From assembly GCF_040451425.1 (NCBI RefSeq), contig NZ_CP144374.1, positions 930,001 to 994,000 on the forward strand: a DNA stretch of 64,000 bases, written 5' to 3'. Under the pieces are notes generated by a model. That model was not told the DNA's origin and did not search any database. It was given only the letters and a program-made list of their open reading frames with translations. Shown here one piece after another: positions 27,215 to 36,419 of the stretch. Position numbers and translations under genes: made by a program. Every line of letters begins with the position of its first letter. Positions within the stretch are counted from its first letter, which is position 1. This stretch comes from Thermodesulfovibrio sp. 3462-1. Lineage in GTDB: Bacteria; Nitrospirota; Thermodesulfovibrionia; Thermodesulfovibrionales; Thermodesulfovibrionaceae.

Positions 27215-27349
27215 TTACTTAGCCCCTAAAATAATTATTGCTGTAAGATAGACAACTCCAAAAGCAAATACAATGTAAAAAACTGTTCTATATGGTGCAA
27301 TGGGATCATGTTTGAGAATCCTTCTTTCTTCATATCCCCTTGAATTCAC
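27215..27349 (-). CDS. Tiny single-helix membrane protein (44 aa) in nuo operon
   Basis: A 44-codon frame starts at GTG (27349), overlapping the TGA of the MrpD-like gene as GTGA, with AAAGGAGG seven bases upstream inside that gene's tail. It runs to a TAA directly before the ATG of the 78-residue gene. The product has a charged N-terminus (SRGYEERRILKHDP) and one membrane helix (about 22-42). Without it there would be an unusual 130-base hole in an otherwise gapless operon. It is likely a small accessory subunit of the membrane arm. Confidence 0.75.
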   Translation of the reverse strand: MNSRGYEERRILKHDPIAPYRTVFYIVFAFGVVYLTAIIILGAK

Positions 27350-28824
27350 TTCAAAACCTCCTTTGCAAGATTTATTATTAAATCTGGATATATTCCACTA
27401 ATAATGCTGAGTATTGCAGTAATAGTTAGAGTTGTAGCCATAAAAGGATTTTCTCTAATTTCATGACCATGTGTATGAGATTCGTCAAAATTCTTAAAGT
27501 AGGCACGATAAACTATTGGCAGAAAATATCCAGCATTAAGCAATGAACTCAAAAGTAAAACTGCAACTATTCCAATACTTCCCCTGTCAAGTGCTCCCAT
27601 AAGTAAATACCATTTTGTTATAAAACCACCTACAAGTGGTACTCCTATCATACCAAGAGCACCAATTGTAAAAGCTGCCATAGTCCAGGGCATCTTTTTA
27701 GCAATTCCATCAAGCTGACTGACTTCAGTTTTATGTGCACAGACATAAAGAGAGCCTGCACAGAAAAACAGGGTTATTTTTGCCAAGGCATGATTTGAAA
27801 TATGGATTATACCACCAAGCATTCCATGATAGGTAAGTAAAAGTCCTCCTAAAATAATGTAGGAAAGCTGACTTACTGTTGAGTAAGCAAGTCTTGCTTT
27901 AATGTTATCTCTTGTGAGGGCTATCATTGAGGCAACTGTTATTGTGAAAGCTGCCATGAAAAGCGCCATATTTGTCGTTGAAAGTTCTTTAAGAAAATCT
28001 GTTCCATAAACGAAAAATATTACTCTTAATACAGTAAATACGCCTGTTTTAACAACTGCCACTGCATGTAGCAGTGCACTAACAGGTGTTGGTGCAACCA
28101 TTGCAGCAGGAAGCCATCCATGAAGCGGCATAACAGCAGCTTTTGCAAAGCCGTAAATATACATGAGAAATACTACGCCAAGAACTGCTGAGTAAGCATG
28201 TCTTACAGCCTCTGTAAAAATACCTCCTTTTTGAAACTCAAGAGTTCCTGCAATCATATAGGTTATTACAATTGCTGCAACTAAAAAAATCTTTGCAGCA
28301 CCTATCAAATATATGGCATACTTTCTTGCACCTTGCTTTGCTTCATCAGTTTCGTGATGAGCAACCAGAGGATAGGTTACAAAAGTGAGCCCTTCATAAA
28401 AGAGAAACATAGTAAAAAGATTTGCTGAAAAAGCTACCCCCATTGTTGTAGAAAGTGCTGCAGCAAAACAGGCAAAGTATCTTGTCTGATTTTTCTCATT
28501 GTGTCCACGCATATATCCAATTGAATAGAATGTTGTAATTATCCATAAAAAAGACGCACCAAGGGCAAATAGCATTCCTAAAGCATCGGCTCTGAATTTA
28601 ACTTCAATACCAGGAAAAAGTTTGAAAAGTTCAAACTCCAGCGTTTTCCCTGCCAGCACCGCTGGAAGCATGGAGACAACCACAGCAAACTTAATAACAC
28701 CTGCCAGTACAGACCAGAATTCACGAAGATTAGGATTTTTTTCACCTGTAAAGATAATAAGCGGAATTGCAAGTAAGGAAACAAGAATCGGAATTAGAGG
28801 TAAAATGGATTGCTCTACATTCAT
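27346..28824 (-). CDS. MrpD-like antiporter subunit with intact channel residues
   Basis: The 492-residue, roughly 14-helix protein belongs to the NuoL/M/N-MrpA/D family and resembles MrpD most. The pump residues are intact: Glu144 (FLFYEGLTF), Lys228 (YGFAKAAVMPLHGWLPAAM), His253 and Lys259 (LLHAVAVVKTG). It has no lateral-helix tail. It follows nuoK directly, with its ATG at the nuoK stop, in the place where nuoL usually lies, so the operon has four antiporter-like subunits rather than three. It may supply the distal pump for the degenerate NuoL-like subunit two genes on. Confidence 0.87.
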   Translation of the reverse strand: MNVEQSILPLIPILVSLLAIPLIIFTGEKNPNLREFWSVLAGVIKFAVVVSMLPAVLAGKTLEFELFKLFPGIEVKFRADALGMLFALGASFLWIITTFYSIGYMRGHNEKNQTRYFACFAAALSTTMGVAFSANLFTMFLFYEGLTFVTYPLVAHHETDEAKQGARKYAIYLIGAAKIFLVAAIVITYMIAGTLEFQKGGIFTEAVRHAYSAVLGVVFLMYIYGFAKAAVMPLHGWLPAAMVAPTPVSALLHAVAVVKTGVFTVLRVIFFVYGTDFLKELSTTNMALFMAAFTITVASMIALTRDNIKARLAYSTVSQLSYIILGGLLLTYHGMLGGIIHISNHALAKITLFFCAGSLYVCAHKTEVSQLDGIAKKMPWTMAAFTIGALGMIGVPLVGGFITKWYLLMGALDRGSIGIVAVLLLSSLLNAGYFLPIVYRAYFKNFDESHTHGHEIRENPFMATTLTITAILSIISGIYPDLIINLAKEVLK

Positions 28825-29129
28825 CAGTCTTCCCTCAATAAATTGAATTCTTCAAGCTTTAATGTAGGTTTGTTTTTATATGCCAACACAAGAATTATCA
28901 GTCCTACAGCAACAGCACCTCCTGCAACAGCTATGACAAATAAAGCAAGAATCTGTCCTCTTATATCCTGCATATAGTGACTTAATGCCACAAGCGAGAT
29001 ATTTACTGAATTAAGCATAATCTCAATGGAAATAAACATCATTATAAGATTTCTTCTTGTGAGAAACCCAAGAAACCCAATAAAAAATAAAGCTATACTC
29101 AAAGCTAAATAATAACTAAGAGGTACCAT
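28824..29129 (-). CDS. nuoK: Complex I subunit NuoK
   Basis: The 101-residue protein has three membrane helices, with the conserved buried glutamates in MFISIEIMLNSVN and the later helix region. NuoK is part of the proton path between the quinone module and NuoN. It overlaps nuoJ by 14 bases and touches the MrpD-like gene by one base. Length matches the family. Confidence 0.95.
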   Translation of the reverse strand: MVPLSYYLALSIALFFIGFLGFLTRRNLIMMFISIEIMLNSVNISLVALSHYMQDIRGQILALFVIAVAGGAVAVGLIILVLAYKNKPTLKLEEFNLLRED

Positions 29130-29637
29130 TTGTCTTCCTCTTTAAGGCAGATATTCCAACACCGATTAAAGGAACAAGGAGGATAAAGCCCAAAATCAAA
29201 AAGGGAAAAAGATAATCATTAAAAAGAGCCAATCCAAGCGTTTTTGTATGACCCTGTTTTTCAATAAGCTCTATAGTGTAATTGCCTGAATAATGTTTTT
29301 TATAGGTAAAAGCACCTGTTAGTGCAAAAAATAAAAGCAAAAAAGAGGCATACAGTCTTGTCTGCCATGAACGGATAAACACTGATTGTTTTACCTCTTC
29401 TTTCAGGTTTAACAAAAATACAACAAACAAAAACATTACAAGTATAGCACCTGCATAAACAATTATTTGCACCATTGCAAGAAATTCTGCATTTAACATA
29501 AGATAAAGTCCACCAATATGAATAAGCATAAGAAGTATCCATAAAAGACTATAAACAAGGTTTTTTCTTGTAATTCCTGCAATACCTGAAAAAAGTATCA
29601 CCATAGCAAAATACCCGAATAACACTTTAGGTAACAT
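29116..29637 (-). CDS. nuoJ: Complex I subunit NuoJ
   Basis: From the ATG at 29637, which has AGAGGTGG just upstream, the protein is 173 residues with five membrane helices, including the conserved Tyr/Gly-rich third helix (IIVYAGAILVMFLF). A further upstream in-frame start at 29673 would overlap nuoH and lacks a ribosome site. NuoJ helps couple quinone reduction to proton movement. It overlaps nuoK by 14 bases. Confidence 0.93.
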   Translation of the reverse strand: MLPKVLFGYFAMVILFSGIAGITRKNLVYSLLWILLMLIHIGGLYLMLNAEFLAMVQIIVYAGAILVMFLFVVFLLNLKEEVKQSVFIRSWQTRLYASFLLLFFALTGAFTYKKHYSGNYTIELIEKQGHTKTLGLALFNDYLFPFLILGFILLVPLIGVGISALKRKTNGTS

Positions 29638-29647
29638 TTTTCCACCT

Positions 29648-30640
29648 CTATACAAACTTCTTGACAAAAGCAACGATTAATAAATTTACAATTCCTGCTG
29701 GAATGAGAATTTTCCATCCGATATTCAGTAATTGATCAAATCGGTATCTTGGAAAAGTTGCTCTAACCCATATATATAAAAAAATAAATGCATAGACCTT
29801 TATAGCAAACCAAATTATTCCTGGAACTTTTTCAAGAAAAGGCAAAATATCGGTCAAAAATCTTGGTATCGTCCATCCACCAAGAAAACATAAGGCACAA
29901 AGAGATGCCATTATATACATAGCAACATACTCTGCAAGAAAAAACAATGCATATCTAAAAGCACTGTATTCAGTAAGATAGCCTGCAACAAGCTCTGTTT
30001 CAGCCTCTGGAAGATCAAAAGGTGCCCTGTTGGTCTCAGCAAAAGCTGCGATGATAAATACAACAAAACCAATTATCTGTGGAATTGCATACATCCCTAA
30101 AGCAAAATTATGCTGAGCAATTACAATATCTCTTAAGTTAAGTGAACCAGCAGCCAAAACTACTCCAGCCAAGCTAAGCCCAAGAGCAATCTCGTAGCTT
30201 AAAACCTGACTTGCAGAACGTAGTCCTCCGAGGAAAGAATACTTACTATTTGATGCCCATCCCGCAAGAATAATTCCGTAAACAGATATGGATGCAGATG
30301 CTAATATAAATAATAAACCCACATTAAGGTCTGCAAGTATAAAATTCCTCTCAAAGGGAATAACAGCAAGATTTATCATGGTAAATATCAATACTATAAC
30401 CGGTGCTATCTGAAATATGATTTTCTCAGAATTTGCTGGCACAATATCTTCTTTAAAAAATATCTTTATAAAATCTGCAATTGGCTGAAGTAATCCGTGA
30501 GGTCCAACTTCCATTGGTCCCATTCTTGCCTGAGCTCTTCCAATAATTTTTCTTTCTGCATAGGTTGTATAAGCTACATGAGCGAGCACTAATCCAAAAA
30601 CAACCGTTGTTTTGATGAAAATTATTAACAGTTCAATCAT
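29648..30640 (-). CDS. nuoH: Complex I subunit NuoH
   Basis: The 330-residue protein has eight membrane helices. It carries the family signatures AERKIIGRAQARMGP near residue 30 and the quinone-site loop AETNRAPFDLPEAETELVAG near residue 205. NuoH forms the membrane end of the quinone chamber. Its ATG overlaps the nuoC stop (ATGA). Confidence 0.96.
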   Translation of the reverse strand: MIELLIIFIKTTVVFGLVLAHVAYTTYAERKIIGRAQARMGPMEVGPHGLLQPIADFIKIFFKEDIVPANSEKIIFQIAPVIVLIFTMINLAVIPFERNFILADLNVGLLFILASASISVYGIILAGWASNSKYSFLGGLRSASQVLSYEIALGLSLAGVVLAAGSLNLRDIVIAQHNFALGMYAIPQIIGFVVFIIAAFAETNRAPFDLPEAETELVAGYLTEYSAFRYALFFLAEYVAMYIMASLCALCFLGGWTIPRFLTDILPFLEKVPGIIWFAIKVYAFIFLYIWVRATFPRYRFDQLLNIGWKILIPAGIVNLLIVAFVKKFV

Positions 30641-31161
30641 TTATTCAGTCCCTCATCAACAATCTCTCTGAATCCTCTCCAGAGTTGCCTGCCTTTTAGA
30701 GGATAATCCTTTCGCAAAGGATGCCCATCCCAGTCCTCTGGCATAAGAATTCTTCTTAAATCTGGATGTCCATTAAATCTTATTCCGAACATGTCAAAGC
30801 ATTCCCTTTCATGCCAGTTTGCGCCGCTCCAAAGTTCAGTAATACTATCAATTTCAGGATTTTCCCCTTCAACCTTTGCCTTGACTCTTATATGAAGTCT
30901 TCTCCAGATACTGAAAAGATTATAGACAATCTCAAATCTTGGCTCCGCTGGATAATGGTCAACTCCGCAGAGGTCCTGTAGATGATTAAATCCGTGCTGT
31001 TCTTTCAGATATCTCAATACTTCTTTGATTTTTATCTTTTTTACTGTAACTGAAACCTGTCCTCTAAATTCATTTATTTCAAGAACTGTCTCAGGAAATG
31101 TTTCAGATAATTTTTTTGCAATTTTAAGAGATTCTTCAATCGCTTTTACTTCCTGTGCCAT
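30637..31161 (-). CDS. nuoC: Complex I subunit NuoC (30-kDa)
   Basis: From the ATG at 31161, preceded by TAGGAG, the protein has 174 residues. The NuoC signature ERECFDMFGIRFNGHPDLRR lies near residue 115, then DWDGHPLRKDYPL. NuoC holds the NuoB/NuoD/NuoI core of the quinone module together. It is separate from nuoD, not fused as in enterobacteria. An in-frame start six codons upstream lacks a good ribosome site. The gene overlaps nuoA by 16 bases. Confidence 0.95.
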   Translation of the reverse strand: MAQEVKAIEESLKIAKKLSETFPETVLEINEFRGQVSVTVKKIKIKEVLRYLKEQHGFNHLQDLCGVDHYPAEPRFEIVYNLFSIWRRLHIRVKAKVEGENPEIDSITELWSGANWHERECFDMFGIRFNGHPDLRRILMPEDWDGHPLRKDYPLKGRQLWRGFREIVDEGLNK

Positions 31162-31529
31162 GTTAGTGCTCCTATGCAAAATTCATAAATGTAGCCCACT
31201 AAAATAAGAGAGATAAAGATAATCATTATCCAGAATCCTTCAAATGATATAAAATCAAAGGCAACTGCCCAGGGATAAATGAAAATAACCTCCACATCAA
31301 AAACAACAAAGAGTATAGCAAGAAGGAAAAAGCCTATAAAAAATTTTTCTCTTGGTTCACCACTTGGAAGATTTCCAGATTCATAGACAATGAATTTGAC
31401 AGGATTAAACTTTCTTGGCGCTAAAAGCTTATTTATAAAAAGTCCACCAAAACCAAAAACAGTAGCAAATATCATTGCAATTAGCACTGGTAAGTATTTA
31501 TAGGGAATGTAGTTACCAGGCTCCATCAT
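31146..31529 (-). CDS. nuoA: Complex I subunit NuoA
   Basis: The 127-residue protein has three membrane helices and the conserved loop KFIVYESGNLPSGEPREKF near residues 45-63. NuoA lines the quinone entry with NuoH and NuoJ. Its position between nuoI and nuoC, rather than first in the operon, is unusual. It overlaps nuoI by four bases and nuoC by 16. Confidence 0.95.
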   Translation of the reverse strand: MMEPGNYIPYKYLPVLIAMIFATVFGFGGLFINKLLAPRKFNPVKFIVYESGNLPSGEPREKFFIGFFLLAILFVVFDVEVIFIYPWAVAFDFISFEGFWIMIIFISLILVGYIYEFCIGALTWHRK

Positions 31530-32107
31530 TGCTGCTCCTCTGTGTTTTTAAGATTGATTGACTTTAAAACAGTTCTGGGCTGTCTTTTACCTGCAGGAAG
31601 TCTATGGCGATTGATTCCAGGAAGATACCAGAATTTGTTTATGTAATCCTCTCCTTCATATTGCTTCATGAATTCATCCCAGTTTTTAAGCAGGCTTTCT
31701 TTATTAAAGTAATTGCTTTTTTTGTCATAGGAGGCATACTCAAAAAACTCTGTAAGCACAATAGCATTTACCGGACATACTTCCTCACAGTATCCGCAAA
31801 AAATACATCTTAATGCATCAATTTCATACTTTGTAAGAACCCTCGCACCTGTGTCATTGTTGATTGTGTAATCGATATAAATACATTGGCTTGGACATAC
31901 CTGAGCACATTTAGTACAGGCAACACAGCGCTCTTTTCCTGTTTCAGAGTCACGAACAAAAGCATGTCTGCCCCTAAATCCAGGTTCAAGTGCTCTTTTC
32001 TGCTTTGGATAACGAATTGTTACAGGGCTTGTAAATATAGTTTTAAAGGTAATAAGCATGCCTTTGAGTAGATCAATAAAAAGAAGTTTTTTAAGTAATT
32101 TGTTCAT
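31526..32107 (-). CDS. nuoI: Complex I ferredoxin-like subunit NuoI
   Basis: The 193-residue protein has two 4Fe-4S motifs, [15 protein letters not shown] near residue 62 and [16 protein letters not shown] near residue 100. An N-terminal helix lies on the membrane side and a C-terminal tail extends past the usual length. NuoI passes electrons from the input module to NuoB. It overlaps nuoD and nuoA by four bases each. Confidence 0.95.
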   Translation of the reverse strand: MNKLLKKLLFIDLLKGMLITFKTIFTSPVTIRYPKQKRALEPGFRGRHAFVRDSETGKERCVACTKCAQVCPSQCIYIDYTINNDTGARVLTKYEIDALRCIFCGYCEEVCPVNAIVLTEFFEYASYDKKSNYFNKESLLKNWDEFMKQYEGEDYINKFWYLPGINRHRLPAGKRQPRTVLKSINLKNTEEQQ

Positions 32108-33309
32108 CTGTCTGCCTCTCCCATAACAATATCAAGAGTTCCAATAATTGCAATAACATCAGCAAGCAGATGACCCTCGCAGAGTTCTGGAATTGCCGAG
32201 ATATGAATAAAAGAAGGAGCTCTTACCCGCATTCTATAAGGCTTTCCAGAACCATCGCTTACTATGTAAAAGCCAAGCTCACCCTTAGGTGCTTCTATGG
32301 CTGAATAGATTTCTCCTTTTGGCATAATCTCCTGTTTTTCCTCCCTGAATGCAATGAAAGCACTCCAAAATGAGCTATCGGGTTCAATTTTTCTTTTACC
32401 CTGATGGGGCATATCCAGATCAGGAGATTTATCGGAAATTATCTCTCCCTTAGGCATCTTTTCAATACACTGTTTTACAATCAGTGCTGACTGTCTCATC
32501 TCGAGAATTCTACATAAATACCTATCATAGGTATCACCATTTTCTCCAAGAGGCACTTCAAAATCTACCTCACTGTAAGCATCATAGGGAACATGTTTTC
32601 TTATGTCATAATAAACACCAGAACCACGAAGAGCAGGACCTGTAAGTCCCATTGAAATGGCTCTCTCTGCAGTAATAACACCTATTCCCTTTGTTCTTGC
32701 AAGCCATATACGGTTTTCTGTAAGAAGGCTTTCATACTCGTCAACTCTTTGAAGCATTATCTCCATGAATTTGTAAATCTCATCAAGCACATGCTGTTTC
32801 ACATCAACTCTTACTCCACCAATTCTTGGATAACTTACTGTAAGCCGAGCACCACATATTTTTTCAAAGAATTGTAAAATTTGCTCTCTTTCCCTGAAAG
32901 CATAAAGAAACACCGTCATTGCACCTATGTCAAGGGCATGAGTTGCAAGCCATAACAGATGACTGCTTAGTCTTGAAAGTTCGCTAACCATTGTTCTTAT
33001 AAATTTTGCTCTCGGTGGCGGTTCAATGCACATAAGTTTTTCAACTGCAAGGCAGTATCCTATGTTATTCGTCATGCTTGTTATATAGTCAAGTCTATCA
33101 GTAAGTGTCATTGCACCAGGATAGGTTTTACTTTCAGCAAGCTTTTCCACTCCTCTATGCAAATAGCCTACATCAGGAGTAATTTTTACTACTCTTTCAC
33201 CTTCAAACTCACAGAGAAGTTTTAATACTCCATGAGTGGCAGGATGATGAGGTCCCATTTGAAGAACAAAAGTTGTTTCGCTCACTCTCTCTATTTCCAG
33301 CTGCCCCAT
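32104..33309 (-). CDS. nuoD: Complex I subunit NuoD (49-kDa)
   Basis: The 401-residue protein has the quinone-site HPATHG motif near residue 21 and the [14 protein letters not shown] motif near residue 45. The NiFe-hydrogenase cysteines are absent at both ends: the C-terminus reads LDIVMGEAD. So the complex reacts with quinone, not hydrogen. It overlaps nuoB by 19 bases and nuoI by four. Confidence 0.96.
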   Translation of the reverse strand: MGQLEIERVSETTFVLQMGPHHPATHGVLKLLCEFEGERVVKITPDVGYLHRGVEKLAESKTYPGAMTLTDRLDYITSMTNNIGYCLAVEKLMCIEPPPRAKFIRTMVSELSRLSSHLLWLATHALDIGAMTVFLYAFREREQILQFFEKICGARLTVSYPRIGGVRVDVKQHVLDEIYKFMEIMLQRVDEYESLLTENRIWLARTKGIGVITAERAISMGLTGPALRGSGVYYDIRKHVPYDAYSEVDFEVPLGENGDTYDRYLCRILEMRQSALIVKQCIEKMPKGEIISDKSPDLDMPHQGKRKIEPDSSFWSAFIAFREEKQEIMPKGEIYSAIEAPKGELGFYIVSDGSGKPYRMRVRAPSFIHISAIPELCEGHLLADVIAIIGTLDIVMGEADR

Positions 33310-33815
33310 CTTTCAGTCTCTTTCATAATTTTTTCTTTAAGTTTGAGCAATCCATACATCAAAGCCTCAGGCCTTGGTGGACATCCCGGTATATAAACAT
33401 CAACAGGCAAAAACTTGTCTACACCTTGAACTGTGCTGTAGGTATTAAAAATTCCCCCGGTGCAGGCACAACTTCCCATTGCAACTACATACTTTGGCTC
33501 TGGCATTTGGTCATAAAGTCTCTTTACAATGGGTGCCATCTTGTATGTAACAGTGCCTGCAATTATTATCACATCTGCCTGACGGGGTGATGCTCTAAAA
33601 AGAATTCCAAATCTATCAAGGTCTAAATGAGAAGCACCTGCTGCCATCATCTCTATGGCACAACAGGCAAGCCCACAAGTAAGAGGCCAGAGTGAGTTAG
33701 ACCTACCCCAGTTTACAATTCTGTCAACGGTAGTAATTATTACATTACTACCCCTGATTATTTTTGTCCCTTCTTCCACTTCAATAAGTTCATGTTTATC
33801 AGTATAGGGAGCCAT
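33291..33815 (-). CDS. nuoB: Complex I subunit NuoB
   Basis: The 174-residue protein has the N2 cluster ligands: the tandem Cys of [10 protein letters not shown] near residue 45, GSCACTGG near residue 110 and [10 protein letters not shown] near residue 140. NuoB gives electrons to quinone at the NuoD interface. Its start lies 17 bases inside the end of the four-cluster ferredoxin gene. That overlap ties the molybdoenzyme pair directly to the complex I genes. Confidence 0.96.
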   Translation of the reverse strand: MAPYTDKHELIEVEEGTKIIRGSNVIITTVDRIVNWGRSNSLWPLTCGLACCAIEMMAAGASHLDLDRFGILFRASPRQADVIIIAGTVTYKMAPIVKRLYDQMPEPKYVVAMGSCACTGGIFNTYSTVQGVDKFLPVDVYIPGCPPRPEALMYGLLKLKEKIMKETERWGSWK

Positions 33816-34305
33816 AGGTATCCTTCACAAATTTTTCTCTTTTGAGTCTTGAAGCTTCTTGAGCAGATACAAATTTCAATGCCTTAGTTGTGCATTTTGT
33901 TACACAGGCTGGATTAAGCCCCTGATCTACTCTGTCTTTACAGTAATCACATTTTACGACTTTGCCTGTTTCAGGATTCCATTGAGGAACTCCCCATGGA
34001 CAGGCAGTAATGCAGGATTTGCATCCCACACATAAAGACTGTTCAACAAAAACAATTCCATCCTTTGAGCGTTTCTGCATTGCACCTGTTGGGCATGCTT
34101 TCACACACCAGGGTTCTTCACAATGAAAACATGGCATAAAGACAAATCTCTGACGAGGAAGCCCACCTACTATTTTTATCTCGGTCTCAATGATTTTACA
34201 AAGTCTTGGACCAACAGGAAGTTCATTTTTAGTTTTACAGTGCACCTCACAGGCATAACAGCCAATGCAGCGGTCATGGTCTTGGTATATGAAATAGATA
34301 CTCAT
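33799..34305 (-). CDS. Four-cluster [4Fe-4S] ferredoxin subunit (PsrB/HycB-type)
   Basis: The 168-residue protein has four cysteine groups: [45 protein letters not shown] and CDYC with a later CVTKC. This is the electron-transfer subunit type of molybdenum oxidoreductases (PsrB, PhsB, HycB). No signal peptide is present, so it acts in the cytoplasm. It lies 12 bases after the molybdoenzyme gene and overlaps nuoB by 17 bases, a position suited to carrying electrons between the molybdoenzyme and NuoI/NuoB. Confidence 0.93.
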   Translation of the reverse strand: MSIYFIYQDHDRCIGCYACEVHCKTKNELPVGPRLCKIIETEIKIVGGLPRQRFVFMPCFHCEEPWCVKACPTGAMQKRSKDGIVFVEQSLCVGCKSCITACPWGVPQWNPETGKVVKCDYCKDRVDQGLNPACVTKCTTKALKFVSAQEASRLKREKFVKDTYGSLY

Positions 34306-34317
34306 TCCTTCACCTCC

Positions 34318-36405
34318 CTATGCTTTCTTTACTTTTACAAAGTTTTCAAATAAAGCACCTGTATGGCTTCCATATGCCATTCTATCAAATGCTCCCTTAA
34401 GGAGTCTGCCCTCATTTAATCCCTTTCCATAGGAACGAGTTTTCCATGGAACTTCATTCTCAAAACCTCTATACATGAAAACAGTCTCTGGATGAATAAA
34501 TGGAGTAACCTTTGCTTTTATCTTCCCTGAAAAATCTCCTGAAGAAACTTCTACCCAATCACCGTTCTTTATGCCCATCTGTGCTGCAATTTTATCATTT
34601 ATCCATAGTTCGTTTTCTGGTATAATTTCATTAAGATATTTATTGTTAAGGGTTCGCACGTGAGTATGAACTGCCATTCTTCCAAAAACAAGTCTGAATT
34701 CACCTTCCTCAATATTGGGTTTTGCTGGAGTAATCGGCTCAAGGAAATATGGAACCTCTCTTTCAGCCATCTTGGTTGAGAGAATCTCCACCTTACCTGA
34801 AGGTGTCTTAAACTTAAGCTCATCTCTACTATACATCTTTGCATCTTTACATAGAGCAACCTGACCTGTTTTATCAAAATCTTCAATTTTGACACCTGTT
34901 CCTTCAAGCTGGTAGTTCCATATATCCTCTATTGTCTCATAGGGCATATATTCTCCAGCGCCTGAAGCTGCGAGAATTCCTTTTACAATCTCCCATCTTG
35001 CCTTTGTATCATAAATTGGTTTTACTGCCTGTTTTCTCATAATAAAGGCAGGCTTTGCTCCTCTTTGCATACCAAGTATATCACTTCTTTCAAGATATGT
35101 AGAATTTGGTAAAACAACATCAGCATACCAAGAAGTTGTAGAGTAATTAACATCAATGGTTACAAGCAGATCAAGTCCGTTTAGTATCTCTTCAATGTCT
35201 TTATGAGGTATGCCTGCAAAGGGATCATATCTTACAACAAAAAGGGCTTTTACTGGATAGGGTTCACCTTTTTTAATAGCTCTATAAAGATGTAGAATAT
35301 GTCCTGCACCATCATAAAGAAATCCTTTTCCTTCCTCAGCTTCAACTCTTTTTTCCTGAGGTGCAGGAATCTTTTCAAGAAGGCTGTTAAGTCCTTTTGC
35401 ACCTACTTCTTTTGGTGTTTTTGCAAGTATTAGACCACCCTTTTGCTCGATGCTACCCAAAAGAGCATTTAAAATTATTACAGACTGTGCAAAATAAAAG
35501 GCATCCATGTATCTTGCAGCAAACCAGCCAGGATAAAGAATTACCCGAGGCTTGTCAGTACTGAGCTGTCTTGCAAGAGATATAATTTCATATTCTGGAA
35601 TACCTGTTTGCTTTTCAGCCCATTCAGGAGTGTAAGGCTTTATGAAGTTTTCAAGTTCAGGAAGACCTATTATGAAACGGTCAACAAAGTCTCTGTCAAA
35701 TAAGCTTTCTTTAAGTATCACATGTATGAGTGCAAGATTTAAAGCATAATCTGTTCCTGGTCTTATTTGAAGATATTTTGTTGCCTTTGTAGCTGTCTTG
35801 GAGACTCTTACATCAATGTATGTAAGATTTGCTCCATTTTCAAGAGCTTTCATGATATTGTTAGCTTCTCTTACACCAAGTGCTTCAAAGGCATTTCTTC
35901 CGTAAAGAACAATATGCCTTGTATTTGCCCAGTCATAACCAACTTCCGGTCTTGCATATCCAAGTAAACTCTGATAGGCAAGATCAACATTTTTTCTGCA
36001 CAAATCATCATGATTGAAGTAATTTGGTGAACCTAATCCTCTTACAATAAGTCTTTGCATCTCACCAAAAAGTCCTGCACCTCGGTCAAGAAGTGCCACA
36101 GTTTTATTCCCATACTGAGCCTGTGCTTTTTTTACTGACTCAGCAATGTAGTTGAATGCTTCATCCCAGCTGACACGTTTAAACTGTCCAGAACCTCTTG
36201 GTCCTGTTCTTATCATTGGATACTGAAGCCTTTCAAAGTCATAAAGAAGTGCAACTCCAGCAGAACCCCTGGCACAGAGGCTTCCCTCCATGCCAGGGAC
36301 ATAGGGATTTCCCTCTATCCATGTAACTCTTCCATCATGCACTTCAACTCTTATTGGGCATCTTGCTGAACACATTCCACAGACACTGAATACCGATGTC
36401 TTCAT
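34318..36405 (-). CDS. Molybdopterin oxidoreductase, catalytic subunit (PsrA/PhsA-like, no Tat signal)
   Basis: The 695-residue protein starts directly with the 4Fe-4S motif CGMC-X3-C (residues 9-16), with the fourth ligand in SLCARG near residue 43. Molybdopterin-binding regions follow, ending in the C-terminal MGD-binding barrel. There is no twin-arginine signal, unlike periplasmic polysulfide, thiosulfate and tetrathionate reductases, so it is probably cytoplasmic. At the usual metal-ligand position (YGRNAFEALG near residue 170) I see no Cys or Sec. Family and neighbours (TSUP permease, ferredoxin, Nuo) suggest oxidation or reduction of a sulfur compound or formate coupled to quinone. The substrate is unproven. 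Confidence 0.87.
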   Translation of the reverse strand: MKTSVFSVCGMCSARCPIRVEVHDGRVTWIEGNPYVPGMEGSLCARGSAGVALLYDFERLQYPMIRTGPRGSGQFKRVSWDEAFNYIAESVKKAQAQYGNKTVALLDRGAGLFGEMQRLIVRGLGSPNYFNHDDLCRKNVDLAYQSLLGYARPEVGYDWANTRHIVLYGRNAFEALGVREANNIMKALENGANLTYIDVRVSKTATKATKYLQIRPGTDYALNLALIHVILKESLFDRDFVDRFIIGLPELENFIKPYTPEWAEKQTGIPEYEIISLARQLSTDKPRVILYPGWFAARYMDAFYFAQSVIILNALLGSIEQKGGLILAKTPKEVGAKGLNSLLEKIPAPQEKRVEAEEGKGFLYDGAGHILHLYRAIKKGEPYPVKALFVVRYDPFAGIPHKDIEEILNGLDLLVTIDVNYSTTSWYADVVLPNSTYLERSDILGMQRGAKPAFIMRKQAVKPIYDTKARWEIVKGILAASGAGEYMPYETIEDIWNYQLEGTGVKIEDFDKTGQVALCKDAKMYSRDELKFKTPSGKVEILSTKMAEREVPYFLEPITPAKPNIEEGEFRLVFGRMAVHTHVRTLNNKYLNEIIPENELWINDKIAAQMGIKNGDWVEVSSGDFSGKIKAKVTPFIHPETVFMYRGFENEVPWKTRSYGKGLNEGRLLKGAFDRMAYGSHTGALFENFVKVKKA

Positions 36406-36419
36406 ATCTCTACTCCTTT

